The notes: generated by a model from the letters alone, not told the origin. Positions 34,597 through 44,346 are shown, counted from the stretch's first letter. The stretch: DNA of 64,000 bases from Acidimicrobiales bacterium (GCA_041394265.1 JAWKIO010000005.1:2666001-2730000); one strand, 5' to 3'. Program-made: numbers and translations.

Positions 34597-35873
34597 TGAC
34601 CACCAATCCGGTTCCCTTCCATCTCCTCCCCGACAACGCGTCCGTCGGTCCGCAGGGTCAGTTGCTGATCGCCGGATGCGACACGCTCGAGCTCGCAGCC
34701 GAGTTCGGCACGCCGTTGTTCGTGTACGACGAAGATCATCTCCGTTCGCGTTGCCGCGAGGCCGTCTCAGTGTTCGGCAACCATGCCACCTATGCCTCGA
34801 AGGCCTTCCTGTGCCGGGCCATGGCTCGGCTCGCCTACGACGAGGGCATGCAGATCGACGTTGCCACCGGGGGCGAGCTGTCCGTCGTGCTGGCGGCCGG
34901 TGTGCCCGCCTCCGCCACCCACCTGCACGGCAACAACAAGTCACTGGCCGAGCTTCGCTACGCGCTCGAGGTCGGGGTCGGTCGTGTGATGGTCGACAGC
35001 TTCGAGGAGATGGATCGAATCGAGCAGCTCGTCGCCGATGGCCTTCCCGCCCCGAAGATCAATCTCCGAGTGACGCCCGGTGTGAAGGCCGAGACGCACG
35101 AGTTCATCGCCACCGGACAGAACGACTCGAAGTTCGGCTTCACGGTGTCCACCGGCGTTGCCAAGCAAGCCGTCGAACGGGCGCGCGCCTCCGAAGCGAT
35201 GGAACTCGTCGGCATACACGCCCACATCGGGTCGCAGGTGTTCGAGGTGTCGTCGTTCGCCCAGGCGTTGCTCACGCTCGCCGACTTCGCAAACCCGCTC
35301 GGGCTTCCCGAGCTGGTGATCGGTGGGGGGCTCGGCGTCGCCTACGTCGAGGGTGAGGAAGCGCCAACCATCTCGCAGTGGGCGGCGAAGCTCAAGGCGA
35401 CGGCGGCCGAGTACGGCATCACGGCCGAGCTCGGGATCGAACCAGGCCGCTCGATCGCAGCGGCCGCGGCCATCACGCTCTACACCGTCGGCACGATCAA
35501 GAAGCTCGAGGGGATCCGCACCTACGTCGCCGTCGACGGTGGCATGAGCGACAACCCCCGCCCGGTCCTCTACGGCTCGGGCTACGAGACCTTCCTGCCA
35601 CGCGACGTGCTCGGCCCCCGGACCGAGATGGCGCGGGTGGTCGGCAAGCACTGCGAATCCGGCGACATCCTCGTGCGAGAGGCGCCGATCGCCGCCGATC
35701 TCGTCGTCGGCGACATCCTGGCCACTCCGGTCACCGGTGCCTACGGCCATTCGATGGGATCCAACTACAACAAGGTGCTGCGACCTCCTGTCGTTTTCTG
35801 CCGCGACGGCGACGCTCGCCTCGTGGTGCGGCGCGAGACGTACGACGACCTGTTGGCCACCGATCTCGGCTGA
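34596..35873 (+). CDS. lysA: Diaminopimelate decarboxylase
   Basis: 425-aa PLP enzyme making L-lysine from meso-diaminopimelate, the last step of the lysine pathway. The fold-type III barrel carries the PLP lysine at Lys69 in TYASKAFLCRA. Other conserved parts are HAHIGSQ, the phosphate-binding GGGLGVAY, EPGRSI and, at the C-terminal active site, CESGDIL. The start is GTG, sharing one base with the argS stop, so the two are translationally coupled. Confidence 0.97.
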   Translation: MTTNPVPFHLLPDNASVGPQGQLLIAGCDTLELAAEFGTPLFVYDEDHLRSRCREAVSVFGNHATYASKAFLCRAMARLAYDEGMQIDVATGGELSVVLAAGVPASATHLHGNNKSLAELRYALEVGVGRVMVDSFEEMDRIEQLVADGLPAPKINLRVTPGVKAETHEFIATGQNDSKFGFTVSTGVAKQAVERARASEAMELVGIHAHIGSQVFEVSSFAQALLTLADFANPLGLPELVIGGGLGVAYVEGEEAPTISQWAAKLKATAAEYGITAELGIEPGRSIAAAAAITLYTVGTIKKLEGIRTYVAVDGGMSDNPRPVLYGSGYETFLPRDVLGPRTEMARVVGKHCESGDILVREAPIAADLVVGDILATPVTGAYGHSMGSNYNKVLRPPVVFCRDGDARLVVRRETYDDLLATDLG

Positions 35874-35926
35874 TTCGACCAAACCGGCCCGCTCGATTCT
35901 CGGTCGGTCGCCTGCATCGGAGCCAG

Positions 35927-35932
35927 TAGGGT
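35927..35932 (+). promoter_or_regulatory. -10-like element for hom
   Basis: TAGGGT with a 6-nt spacer to the GTG at 35939. It suggests hom-thrC can be transcribed separately from argS-lysA. Confidence 0.4.
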
Positions 35933-35938
35933 TCGGGG

Positions 35939-37264
35939 GTGCCCGAAGCATCTGACCCGTCCAAGCAGCGTGGTGCTGCCACACCCATTCGCGTCGGCCT
36001 CCTCGGCTGCGGGATCGTCGGTGGTTCGCTCGTCGACCTCCTGAACGAGCGTGGCCCGGCGATCGCTGCGAGCACCGGTCTCGATCTTGTCGTCACCCGC
36101 ATCGCCGTTCGCAGCGTGAGCCGAGATCGCAACATCGAACTCGATCCGTCACTGCTCACCACCGATGCTCGATCGGTGGCCACGGGTGATGATGTCGACA
36201 TCGTGGTCGAGGTGATCGGTGGCATCGAGCCGGCACGGGAGCTGATCCTGGCGGCGTTGGCGGCCGGGAAGCCGGTCATCACGGCGAACAAGGAGCTGCT
36301 CGCCAACCATGGCGCCGAGCTGTATGCCGCGGCGGCCGCCAGCGGCGTCGACCTGCTGTTCGAGGCCGCCGTTGCCGGGGCGATCCCCATCGTCCGCCCG
36401 CTTCGTCAGTCGCTGCTCGGTGAGGACGTCCACCGCATCACCGGCATCGTCAACGGCACGACCAACTACATCCTCACCCGGATGGCCGAGGACGGTGCCA
36501 GCTATGGCGACGCCCTGGCCGAGGCCCAGCGGCTGGGATACGCCGAGCGCGACCCGACCGCAGATGTCGAGGGATATGACGCCGGAGCGAAGATCGCCAT
36601 CATGGCGTCGATCGGCTTCGGGGCCCGGGTCGTCGCCGGCGACGTCTATCACGAGGGCATCTCCGAGATCACCCAGACCGACATCGCCTACGCCCGTCGC
36701 CTGGGCTACGAGATCAAGCTGCTGGCGGTGGCCGAGAAGTCGGCGACCGCCGCCGGTCCGGTGGTGGGTGTGCGGGTGCATCCCTCGATGGTCCCGGTCA
36801 CCCATCCATTGGCCTCGGTGCGCGACAGCTTCAACGCCGTGTTCGTCGAAGGCAACTCGTCGGGTGAGCTCATGTTCTACGGGCGCGGCGCCGGGGGGCG
36901 CCCCACGGCCAGCGCCGTGCTCGGCGACCTGACCGACGCTGCGCTCAACTGGCATCGTGGGGCCCATCAGGTCGTGCCAACCGGCGGCGAGATGACCATC
37001 CGCCCGATCGACGACCTCGAGACCGCCTACTACCTCAACGTCGAGGTCGACGACTCGCCGGGCGTTCTGGCGCAGGTCGCTGGTGTCTTCGGCCGCCATG
37101 GTGTGTCCATCCGTTCGATGGAGCAGGAAGACGTCGGCACCACTGCTCGCATCGTCTTCATCACCCATCAGGCGCTCGAGCGCGATGTGCAGGCCACGCT
37201 GCACGATCTCCGTGCGCTCGAAGCGGTCACCGGGATCCAGAGTGTGCTGCGAGTGGTCGGATGA
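35939..37264 (+). CDS. hom: Homoserine dehydrogenase with ACT domain
   Basis: 441-aa NAD(P)-dependent enzyme converting aspartate semialdehyde to homoserine. The Rossmann GLLGCGIVGGSL is at 20-31. The catalytic part includes the KPVITANKELLA and GIVNGTTNYIL segments, and the substrate-binding GYAERDPTADVEG. A C-terminal ACT domain, AYYLNVEVDDSPGVLAQVAG, probably gives feedback inhibition by threonine, as in related enzymes. The start is GTG; the stop overlaps the thrC ATG (ATGA). Confidence 0.97.
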   Translation: MPEASDPSKQRGAATPIRVGLLGCGIVGGSLVDLLNERGPAIAASTGLDLVVTRIAVRSVSRDRNIELDPSLLTTDARSVATGDDVDIVVEVIGGIEPARELILAALAAGKPVITANKELLANHGAELYAAAAASGVDLLFEAAVAGAIPIVRPLRQSLLGEDVHRITGIVNGTTNYILTRMAEDGASYGDALAEAQRLGYAERDPTADVEGYDAGAKIAIMASIGFGARVVAGDVYHEGISEITQTDIAYARRLGYEIKLLAVAEKSATAAGPVVGVRVHPSMVPVTHPLASVRDSFNAVFVEGNSSGELMFYGRGAGGRPTASAVLGDLTDAALNWHRGAHQVVPTGGEMTIRPIDDLETAYYLNVEVDDSPGVLAQVAGVFGRHGVSIRSMEQEDVGTTARIVFITHQALERDVQATLHDLRALEAVTGIQSVLRVVG

Positions 37265-38655
37265 CGCTCGGCTACGAATCCACGCGAGGTCGGGCCGACA
37301 ACGTCGACTTCCCCGGCGCGCTGCTCGCCGGCCTTGCTTCTGACGGCGGCCTGTTCTGCCCGAGCGACGTGCCCGCACTCCCCGAGATCCCCGCCGGCGC
37401 CGGCTACGTCGAGGTGGCACAGCTGGTGATGTGGCCCTTCGTCGAGGGCACCATCGATCGAGATGACTTCTTCGCCATGGTCGCGGAGTCCTACGCCTGT
37501 TTCCGCGATCCACTCGTGTGTCCGGTGCACGATCTGGGCGACGGTCACCACCTGCTCGATCTCACCCAGGGGCCGACCCTGGCGTTCAAAGACGTTGCGC
37601 TCCAGCTGGTCGGACGGCTGCTCGACAACGAGCTCGGCCGCCAACAGCGCCGCATGACGGTGCTCGCCGCCACCTCCGGCGACACCGGTTCCGCCGCCAT
37701 CGAGGCGCTCCGGGGCCGGGCCAACGTCGACATCATGGTGCTGCACCCCGAAGGCCGGGTCTCCGAGGTCCAGCGTCGTCAGATGACCACCGTCGATGCC
37801 GACAACGTGCGCAATGTCGCGGTGGTCGAGGCCAGCTTCGACGACTGTCAGAATCTGGTGAAGGCGGCGTTCAACGACCCCGAGCTCCGGGCGGCATTCG
37901 GGCTGGCTGCGGTGAACTCGATCAACTGGGCGCGGGTCATGGCCCAGATCGTCTACTACGTGTGGGCGGCTCGGCTGGTGATCGGGGAGTCCGGGGATCC
38001 CGTGTCGTTCACGGTGCCGACCGGCAACTTCGGCAACATCCTCGCCGGCTGGTACGCCAAGCGAATGGGGCTGAACATCGACCAACTCGTGGTGGCCAGC
38101 AACCGCAACGACGTGCTGACCAGGTTCTTCGAGACGGGTGCGTTGGCGTCGCGTCGAGTCGAGCCGTCACTCAGCCCGAGTATGGACATCCAGATCTCGT
38201 CGAACTTCGAGCGACTGCTGTGGGAAGCCTCCGGCCGTGACGGCCGCCAGGTCGACGACGTGCTCGGCCGGTTCGCCAGCGAGGGGCTGTCCGCAGTTCC
38301 CGACGAATGGGTCGCCGCGATCCGCTCCGAGTTCGACGCCGGCCGCCTCGACGACGACGGCACCCTGGCCGAGATCGCCCACATCCACGATCGACTCGCG
38401 ATGCTGATCGACCCCCACACCGCGGTGGGTACCAACGTGGCTCGGCGGCTCCGTCGCAACCCCGACGTGCCCATGATCACCCTCTCGACTGCGGCACCGG
38501 CGAAGTTCCCCGATGCCGTCGAGCAGGCGACCGGCGTGCGGCCACCGCTCCCGCCGTTCCTCTCCGAGTTGTTCGAACGTCCGGAGTTCTGCCAGCGCGC
38601 CGACAACTCGCTTGCCGACGTCGCTGCGCTGCTGAGGGAGTTCACCGGGCGCTGA
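37261..38655 (+). CDS. thrC: Threonine synthase
   Basis: 464-aa fold-type II PLP enzyme converting O-phosphohomoserine to threonine. It belongs to the longer (E. coli/yeast-like) class: the N-terminal YESTRG, the PLP lysine Lys110 in GPTLAFKDVALQL, the ATSGDTGSAAIEAL phosphate loop and the VPTGNFGN segment are all present. It is translationally coupled to hom, the upstream enzyme. Homoserine kinase is not in the window. Confidence 0.96.
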   Translation: MTLGYESTRGRADNVDFPGALLAGLASDGGLFCPSDVPALPEIPAGAGYVEVAQLVMWPFVEGTIDRDDFFAMVAESYACFRDPLVCPVHDLGDGHHLLDLTQGPTLAFKDVALQLVGRLLDNELGRQQRRMTVLAATSGDTGSAAIEALRGRANVDIMVLHPEGRVSEVQRRQMTTVDADNVRNVAVVEASFDDCQNLVKAAFNDPELRAAFGLAAVNSINWARVMAQIVYYVWAARLVIGESGDPVSFTVPTGNFGNILAGWYAKRMGLNIDQLVVASNRNDVLTRFFETGALASRRVEPSLSPSMDIQISSNFERLLWEASGRDGRQVDDVLGRFASEGLSAVPDEWVAAIRSEFDAGRLDDDGTLAEIAHIHDRLAMLIDPHTAVGTNVARRLRRNPDVPMITLSTAAPAKFPDAVEQATGVRPPLPPFLSELFERPEFCQRADNSLADVAALLREFTGR

Positions 38656-38687
38656 ACGGCCCGTCGCCTATCCGCCACGACCGCTGC

Positions 38688-38693
38688 TAGCCT
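38688..38693 (+). promoter_or_regulatory. -10-like element upstream of the rho leader
   Basis: TAGCCT, 5 nt before an ATG at 38699. It probably defines the start of the rho transcript, with a leader of about 210 nt. Confidence 0.4.
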
Positions 38694-38698
38694 CCCCG

Positions 38699-38914
38699 AT
38701 GCGGGTTGTGAGTGCCTGGTTGTTCCGGCAGCACCCCCCGCACGACGGCGATCGGGTCAACGTGCTGGTCCCGTCGGTCCAACCGACCCGGCCGCGGCGT
38801 CGCTCGATCCATCGACTTCGCCCAACCCGGACTGTTCGAACATTGCGATGGTCGAGCGCGAGTGCCCAACCCCGCCCACCGGGCGGAGAGCCCCAGGAGT
38901 TCATGAATGTCTGA
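38699..38914 (+). CDS. Possible rho leader ORF (rhoL-like, doubtful)
   Basis: A 71-codon frame in the 251-bp gap before rho. It starts at an ATG 5 nt after a -10-like TAGCCT and stops 8 nt inside rho, so its stop overlaps the rho start region. The predicted peptide is rich in Arg and Pro with a TRPRRRSIHRLRPTRTVRT stretch and matches nothing I know. If translated it could couple to rho translation or act as an attenuating leader, as rhoL does in enterobacteria. It may equally be chance. Confidence 0.25.
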   Translation: MRVVSAWLFRQHPPHDGDRVNVLVPSVQPTRPRRRSIHRLRPTRTVRTLRWSSASAQPRPPGGEPQEFMNV

Positions 38915-40742
38915 GCAGGTCATCGACCGTGCCACCCTCGAGAAGAAGGACAAGGGCGAATTGACCACCATCGTCAATGCGCTCGGAGGCAAGGCAACCA
39001 GCCGGATGAAGAAGTCGGATCTGGTCGACCTCATCTTGGAGCGGTCGGGCGCCGTCGTCGCCGACGCATCCGTTGACGACTCGAACGACGCTGACGAATC
39101 GAGCGAGGCCTCCGACTCGTCCGGCATCGCCACCCCCGCCGACGACCAGACCTACGCTCGTTCGGGTGAGGCCGAGGTCACCGAATCTGGGCGCGACGGC
39201 GGTCGGTCCAACACCGATCGTCCATCGAACGGCCGTGATGATGATCGTGCCCGAAGCTCGGAACGCTCATCGGGTGAGTCGTCCACCCCAGGTGGTCGCG
39301 GTGGTCGCGGCGACAACGACCGTTCCAGCCGTGGGGGCAACCAGCAGGGCGAGGCCCGACAGGGCGGCAACCACCAGGGTGGCAACCAGCAAGGCGCCAA
39401 TGCCGGCAACCCGCAGGGCGGCAATCAACAGGCCGGATCCAACAACGGTGGGGGCCAGCAGGGTGGCAACCAACAGGGTGGCAACCAACAGGGTGGCAAC
39501 CAACAGGGCGCGGCTCAGCAGGGCAAGGGCGATGAGCCCGACAGCGGAAACCGACGCCGACGCCGTCGGGGTCGGGGCCGGGATCGTGACGAGATGAACG
39601 AGCCCGTCGTGAACGAACCGATCGAGGTCGCGGGCATCCTCGACCTGCGTGATGACGGCTACGGCTTCATCAGGGTCGACGGTCTGCTGCCCTCGAAAGA
39701 CGACGTCTATGTGCCGGTCAAGTTGGTTCGCCAATTCGGTCTGCGACGCGGCGATCTCGTGGCGGGGAGCGCCCGGCCGGCGAATCGCAACGAGAAGAAC
39801 CCGGCGCTGGCCGAGGTTGACTCCATCAACGGTCGGGCGGCCGATGATCTCGGTGAGCGCCCATGCTTCGATCGACTGACCCCGATCTTCCCCGACACGA
39901 TGATGCGGCTCGAACGAGCCGACGAGGCCGACGCCGTCACGCCCCGCATCTGTGATCTCGTGGCGCCGATCGGCAAGGGCCAGCGCGCCCTCGTGGTGGC
40001 GCCACCGAAGTCGGGCAAGACCACCCTCATCAAGGAACTCGCTCGTTCCATCGAGCGCAACACGCCCGACGCCGAGCTGGTCGTGCTGCTCATCGACGAG
40101 CGGCCCGAAGACGTCACCGACATGGCCAACCACCTCGAACAGGGTGATGTCGTCGCCTCCACCTTCGACCGACCGGCCGACGAACACTGCTCGGTCGCCG
40201 AGCTGACCCTCGAGCGAGCCAAGCGCATGGTGGAAGACGGCGCCGACGTAGTGGTCATCATCGACGGTCTCACGCATCTTGCCCGGGCGTACAACCTGGC
40301 CGGTCCCGGCACCGGTCGAACGCTCGCCGGCGGCTTGGATGCGGGCGCGATCTACCCGACCAAGCACTTCTTCGGGGCCGCTCGCAACATCGCCGAAGGC
40401 GGCTCGCTCACGGTGATCGCCACGGTGACCGTCGAGACCGGGTCCGAGATGGACGACGCGATCTTCGGCGAGTTCGACGGCACGGCGAACGCGGAGATCC
40501 GGCTCGACCGCCTCCTCGCCGAGCGCAACATCTTCCCGGCGATCGACGCGCTGAAGAGCGGCACCAGGAACGCCGACCAGCTGGTCGATGCCGACGAGAA
40601 GAGCAAGCTCGACCGGTTGCGCGTGGTGCTCGACGGCCTCGCCCCGAGCGATGGTGGCCCCGCCGCTGCGGCGGCGTCGATGCTCGCCGAGCGCGTGGCT
40701 GCTGCCGCCTCCAACCGAGATTTTCTGAACGAAATCGCCTAG
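38907..40742 (+). CDS. rho: Transcription termination factor Rho
   Basis: 611-aa hexameric RNA helicase/translocase that ends transcription. A SAP-like Rho-N domain is at about 8-45. A long disordered insertion of about 165 residues follows: Ser/Asp-rich, then Gly/Asn/Gln-rich with GGNQQ repeats, then a basic [13 protein letters not shown] stretch. The cold-shock-type primary RNA-binding site is next (GYGFIRVDG), then the ATPase core with Walker A PPKSGKTT and Walker [12 protein letters not shown]. Large insertions of this kind are typical of actinobacterial Rho; the repeat composition here is notable. Start ATG 38907. Confidence 0.97.
   Translation: MSEQVIDRATLEKKDKGELTTIVNALGGKATSRMKKSDLVDLILERSGAVVADASVDDSNDADESSEASDSSGIATPADDQTYARSGEAEVTESGRDGGRSNTDRPSNGRDDDRARSSERSSGESSTPGGRGGRGDNDRSSRGGNQQGEARQGGNHQGGNQQGANAGNPQGGNQQAGSNNGGGQQGGNQQGGNQQGGNQQGAAQQGKGDEPDSGNRRRRRRGRGRDRDEMNEPVVNEPIEVAGILDLRDDGYGFIRVDGLLPSKDDVYVPVKLVRQFGLRRGDLVAGSARPANRNEKNPALAEVDSINGRAADDLGERPCFDRLTPIFPDTMMRLERADEADAVTPRICDLVAPIGKGQRALVVAPPKSGKTTLIKELARSIERNTPDAELVVLLIDERPEDVTDMANHLEQGDVVASTFDRPADEHCSVAELTLERAKRMVEDGADVVVIIDGLTHLARAYNLAGPGTGRTLAGGLDAGAIYPTKHFFGAARNIAEGGSLTVIATVTVETGSEMDDAIFGEFDGTANAEIRLDRLLAERNIFPAIDALKSGTRNADQLVDADEKSKLDRLRVVLDGLAPSDGGPAAAAASMLAERVAAAASNRDFLNEIA
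39462..39506 (+). repeat. 15-bp tandem repeats within rho (GGNQQ)
   Basis: Three perfect copies of GGTGGCAACCAACAG in frame, inside a larger degenerate Gly/Asn/Gln-rich stretch of about 39340-39525. Such in-frame repeats can expand or contract by slippage. Confidence 0.95.
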
Positions 40743-40785
40743 GCCCCGTCTCGCACGGTGCCCGAGGCGCCAGAATGGAGCAGTT

Positions 40786-41073
40786 ATGAAGACGGACATC
40801 CATCCCAACTACCGCTATGTGGTCTTCCAGGACCCGGGAGCGGACTTCGCATTTCTCACCCGGTCCACCATCGAGACCGACGAGACCATCGAGTGGGAAG
40901 ACGGCAACACCTACCCCCTGGCGAAGGTCGAAATCTCCTCGGCGAGCCATCCGTTCTTCACCGGCCAGATGCGCATCGTCGACACCGCCGGTCGCGTCGA
41001 GCGGTTCGAGCGTCGTTTCGGGCGTCGCCGCAAGCCAGGCACCGAAGCCGCCGAAGCCACGCCCGAGAGCTGA
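40786..41073 (+). CDS. rpmE2: 50S ribosomal protein L31, cysteine-free type B
   Basis: 95-aa L31 with [16 protein letters not shown] at the N-terminus and [28 protein letters not shown], as in the zinc-independent (C-minus, YkgM-like) form: it has no cysteines. A short Glu/Ala-rich tail follows. Such copies are usually induced on zinc starvation when a zinc-binding paralog exists elsewhere, but here it sits next to rho and prfA, the usual place of the housekeeping rpmE, so it may be the main copy. GGAG lies upstream of the ATG. Confidence 0.92.
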   Translation: MKTDIHPNYRYVVFQDPGADFAFLTRSTIETDETIEWEDGNTYPLAKVEISSASHPFFTGQMRIVDTAGRVERFERRFGRRRKPGTEAAEATPES

Positions 41074-41087
41074 TCCTCGCCTCGCCG

Positions 41088-42116
41088 GTGGCTGAACGCA
41101 CCTCTCTGTACGAAGCCAAGCTTCGGGGATTGGTACGCGAGCACCTCGGCGTCGAGATCGAGATCATCGAATCCCCTGGCTCCGCCGGGGGATTCGTCGC
41201 GTCGACGGGCTATCTCCTGGCCGAGGCGGCCGGCGGAAACGAAGCGAAGACCGGCTCGCTCGGTCTGGCCGAACGCATGCTGGGACCGGCGCTGTTGTGG
41301 GCTGAGAAGCAGGGCTTCGAGTCGCTGTCGCTGCTGGCTGATCCGGCGGTGGCCGGTCACCTGGCCCGCCGGGCGGGGCACTTCGCCTCGGGTCCCTCCA
41401 TCACCGTCTTCGCCGTCGACGGGACCACGATCACGGTCGCCGAGCCGGCGCCGATCCTCGACGTTCCCGAACTCACGGCGGCCGAGTGGTCGTTCGCCGG
41501 CCTGATCGCCGAGGGGGGTGCCCGCGCCGTCGACGATCACGGTCGGATCGTGGCCGAGTTCGCCGGTCTCGAAGTCGCTCGGGTCATCCTCGACCACAGC
41601 GGCGAACGTCCAGCCATCCCGTTGCTCGAGGTCGGGGTCGGTCAGGCCGATCGTGAGCTGCACCAACTCGTGCATCGCGACCTCGACCCCGACGCCGGGC
41701 TTCGTCGAGCCATCTCGGCCGTCGCTCCCCACCGTCGCCCCGGAGCACCGCCGCATCCGCTCAATCGTCTCGCCCGCGAGCGTTGGATCCGCTCGAGCAT
41801 CCTCGACCAACCGTCGCTGATCGACCTCATCTCGGCCGAACCCGTCGCCCCGCTCCGCCCGAGGGACACCCTGCTCGGCACCCAACCCGTGGCCGCCGTC
41901 GGTCGTCGTGCCGACGGCGCTCCGGTGGTCGTGGTGTGCTCCGTTGGCGTCGAGGTCGATCTCGCTGCCGAGGCCGCCGACTATCGCCAACGCGAAGACA
42001 CCGACGCCGAACTGATCGTCGTGACTCCGCCCCGTGATCGCTACCCGGTCGTCGAGCGCCTCGTCGAACGCCTGGACAACGCCAGCCTCGCCACGCCGCC
42101 TCCGCCCTGGGAGTAG
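41088..42116 (+). CDS. Conserved-position hypothetical protein between rpmE and prfA
   Basis: About 342 aa, acidic-neutral, no membrane helix or signal peptide. I do not recognise the family. N-terminal features include an alpha/beta pattern with SAGGFVASTGYLLAEAA and SLSLLADPAVAGHLARRA, then a beta-rich middle. The later LLGTQPVAAVGRRADGAPVVVVCSVG-type strand precedes a helical end. The GTG at 41088 is the first start after the rpmE stop; the frame continues upstream, antiphase to rpmE. It is probably co-transcribed with rpmE and prfA. Confidence 0.6.
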   Translation: MAERTSLYEAKLRGLVREHLGVEIEIIESPGSAGGFVASTGYLLAEAAGGNEAKTGSLGLAERMLGPALLWAEKQGFESLSLLADPAVAGHLARRAGHFASGPSITVFAVDGTTITVAEPAPILDVPELTAAEWSFAGLIAEGGARAVDDHGRIVAEFAGLEVARVILDHSGERPAIPLLEVGVGQADRELHQLVHRDLDPDAGLRRAISAVAPHRRPGAPPHPLNRLARERWIRSSILDQPSLIDLISAEPVAPLRPRDTLLGTQPVAAVGRRADGAPVVVVCSVGVEVDLAAEAADYRQREDTDAELIVVTPPRDRYPVVERLVERLDNASLATPPPPWE

Positions 42117-42172
42117 CAGTGGCGACCGAGCCCCGGAATCATCCGGCTGAATCGGGGCTGGCCCGACACCGT

Positions 42173-42178
42173 TAGCCT
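42173..42178 (+). promoter_or_regulatory. -10-like element for prfA
   Basis: TAGCCT with a 7-nt spacer to the prfA ATG at 42186. A short inverted repeat AGCCCCG/CGGGGCT (42129-42159) lies just upstream. Confidence 0.4.
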
Positions 42179-42185
42179 GTCGGCG

Positions 42186-43262
42186 ATGCTGGAACGTCTG
42201 CAGACACTCGAGACCGAACACGCCGAGCTCGAGGCCCGGTTGGGTGACCCCGACATCGCCGCAGACAACAAGCGGTTCGTCCAACTGACGCGGCGCTATG
42301 CCGAGCTCGGCGACCTCGTTGCGGTGGGCCGTCATTTGCGGGAACGGACCGAGGACCTCGAGGTGGCCCGGGCCCTCTTGGCCGAAGCCGACGCCGCCGA
42401 GCGCGACGAGCTTCGAGCCGAGGCGTCGGCCGCCGAGGCCGACATCGACCGTCTCGGCCAGGAGTTCCGCCTCCTGCTGCTGCCGAAGGATCCCAACGAC
42501 GGACGCGACGTCATCGTCGAGATCCGTGGAGCGGAGGGTGGCGAAGAGGCGAACCTGTTCGCTCGTGACCTCTTCGAGATGTTCCAGGCATTCGGCGCCC
42601 GACAGGGTTGGAGGACCGAGGTGATTGCGGCGCAGCCGAGCGACCTCGGCGGGTACTCCGATGTGACCGTGGTGTTCCGCGGCGATGGCGTCTGGACCCG
42701 GATGAAGCATGAAGCCGGGGTACATCGGGTGCAGCGAGTACCGGTGACCGAATCGCAGGGGCGTGTTCACACGTCGTCGGCGACGGTGTCGGTGCTCCCC
42801 GAGGCCGACGAGGTCGACATCGACATCGATCCCAACGACATCACGATCGACACGTTCCGTTCCTCCGGCGCTGGTGGACAGCACGTCAACACCACCGACT
42901 CGGCCGTGCGTCTCACCCACCTACCGACTGGCATCGTCGTTTCGATGCAAGACGAGAAGAGCCAACTCCAGAACCGGGCTCGAGCCATGGTGGTGCTGCG
43001 TTCCCGGCTGCTGCAGCTCGAGCAGGACAAGGCGGCTGCCGCTGCGTCGGAGACCCGCAAGGGACAGGTGGGTGGCGGCGGACGCTCCGAGAAGATCCGG
43101 ACGTACAACTTCAAGGAGAATCGGGTCACCGATCACCGGATCGGACTGACCGTGTACAAGCTCGAACGGGTCCTTGCCGGTGAGCTCGACGAGATCAGCG
43201 ATGCGCTCGTGCACGACGAGCGGACCCGACAGCTCCAGGCCGAGGCCGATGACGATGCGTGA
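42186..43262 (+). CDS. prfA: Peptide chain release factor 1
   Basis: 358-aa class I release factor for UAA and UAG. It has the N-terminal coiled-coil domain, the stop-codon tripeptide PVT (186-188, RF1-type), and the GGQ loop SSGAGGQHVNTTDSAVR (GGQ 230-232), which triggers peptidyl-tRNA hydrolysis. Its GGQ glutamine is methylated by PrmC, encoded by the overlapping next gene. The ATG lies shortly after a -10-like hexamer without a ribosome binding site, so a leaderless mRNA is possible. Confidence 0.97.
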   Translation: MLERLQTLETEHAELEARLGDPDIAADNKRFVQLTRRYAELGDLVAVGRHLRERTEDLEVARALLAEADAAERDELRAEASAAEADIDRLGQEFRLLLLPKDPNDGRDVIVEIRGAEGGEEANLFARDLFEMFQAFGARQGWRTEVIAAQPSDLGGYSDVTVVFRGDGVWTRMKHEAGVHRVQRVPVTESQGRVHTSSATVSVLPEADEVDIDIDPNDITIDTFRSSGAGGQHVNTTDSAVRLTHLPTGIVVSMQDEKSQLQNRARAMVVLRSRLLQLEQDKAAAAASETRKGQVGGGGRSEKIRTYNFKENRVTDHRIGLTVYKLERVLAGELDEISDALVHDERTRQLQAEADDDA

Positions 43263-44190
43263 CCCCGCCGACCTCGACGGTGTTGCCGGCTCGAGCGACG
43301 GCGTCGACGAGCTCGAAGGAACGATCACCTGGCGTGCCCTGCTCGCCGAGACCGAGCAGCGCTTGCAGCGCGCCGGTGTCGCTGATGCGTCGATCAGCGC
43401 TCGGCGCATCATCGAGGAGGCGTCCGGTTTCGAGGGAGCGGGCCTGGCCGCCGGGTTGAGCGAACGAGCGACCACACGAGGTGTCGCCCGGCTCGACCAG
43501 ATGGTCGAACGCCGTTCCGACGGCGAGCCGCTCCAGTACGTCGTCGGACGCTGGGGCTTTCGCCACCTCGATCTGATGGTCGATCGGCGGGTGCTGATCC
43601 CGCGTCCCGAGACCGAGATCGTTGCCGAACGGGCGCTTGCCGAGTTGCGGCGGCTGAGTGCAGCCGGGCCGACGGTTGCCGTCGACCTCGGTACCGGCAG
43701 CGGCGCCCTCGGGCTGTCGCTGGCGCGAGAACATGCCACCACCGACGTGTGGATCACCGACGTCTCGGCCGATGCGCTCGATGTCGCTCGGGCCAACCTG
43801 GCCGGGCTCGGACGATACGGGTCGAGGGTTCGAGTCGCCGAAGGCTGGTGGTTCGCTGCGCTGCCGATCGATCTGGTTGGTCAGATCGCCGTGATCGTGT
43901 CGAACCCGCCGTACGTCGCAGTCTCGGAGGCGCTGCCCGACGAAGTGGCCGATTGGGAGCCGCAAGGAGCCCTGATCGCCGATGCCGATGGGTTCGCGGC
44001 CTACGAGGTCCTGATCGGCGAAGCGCCTCGCTGGTTGATGGGCGGTGGCGCACTGGTCCTCGAGAGCGCGCCTCACCAGGTCGAACGACTGGGCGACATG
44101 GCGTCAGCCGAGTTCGTCGATGTCGAAGCGTTCCGTGATCTCAGCGGCCGGCCCCGAGGCATCGTGGCCCGCACCGCCACCGGCGGCTGA
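43249..44190 (+). CDS. prmC: Release factor glutamine methyltransferase
   Basis: 313-aa SAM-dependent enzyme methylating the GGQ glutamine of release factors. A small N-terminal helical domain is followed by the SAM motif VDLGTGSGALGL (146-157) and the catalytic NPPY at 219-222. The start at 43249 or the ATG two codons later overlaps the end of prfA, the standard prfA-prmC arrangement. The C-terminus, VEAFRDLSGRPRGIVAR, is family-typical. Confidence 0.95.
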   Translation: MTMRDPADLDGVAGSSDGVDELEGTITWRALLAETEQRLQRAGVADASISARRIIEEASGFEGAGLAAGLSERATTRGVARLDQMVERRSDGEPLQYVVGRWGFRHLDLMVDRRVLIPRPETEIVAERALAELRRLSAAGPTVAVDLGTGSGALGLSLAREHATTDVWITDVSADALDVARANLAGLGRYGSRVRVAEGWWFAALPIDLVGQIAVIVSNPPYVAVSEALPDEVADWEPQGALIADADGFAAYEVLIGEAPRWLMGGGALVLESAPHQVERLGDMASAEFVDVEAFRDLSGRPRGIVARTATGG

Positions 44191-44346
44191 CAACATCGCC
44201 ACCGGCGACGAAAGCAACGGCCACGGCGGCCGACGGCAACCGCCACTCGTGGCTGGGCACCGAACGGCTTTCCCGACTCCGCGGTCACCGCTACGATCAT
44301 CCCGCCTGGTGCGGCGCGCGGCCCAACCAGCCTGCGAGAGGTCTCC

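Noticed and set aside
42129..42159. Terminator before prfA
   Set aside because: The 7-bp arms enclose a 17-nt loop and no T-tract follows; too weak to call.
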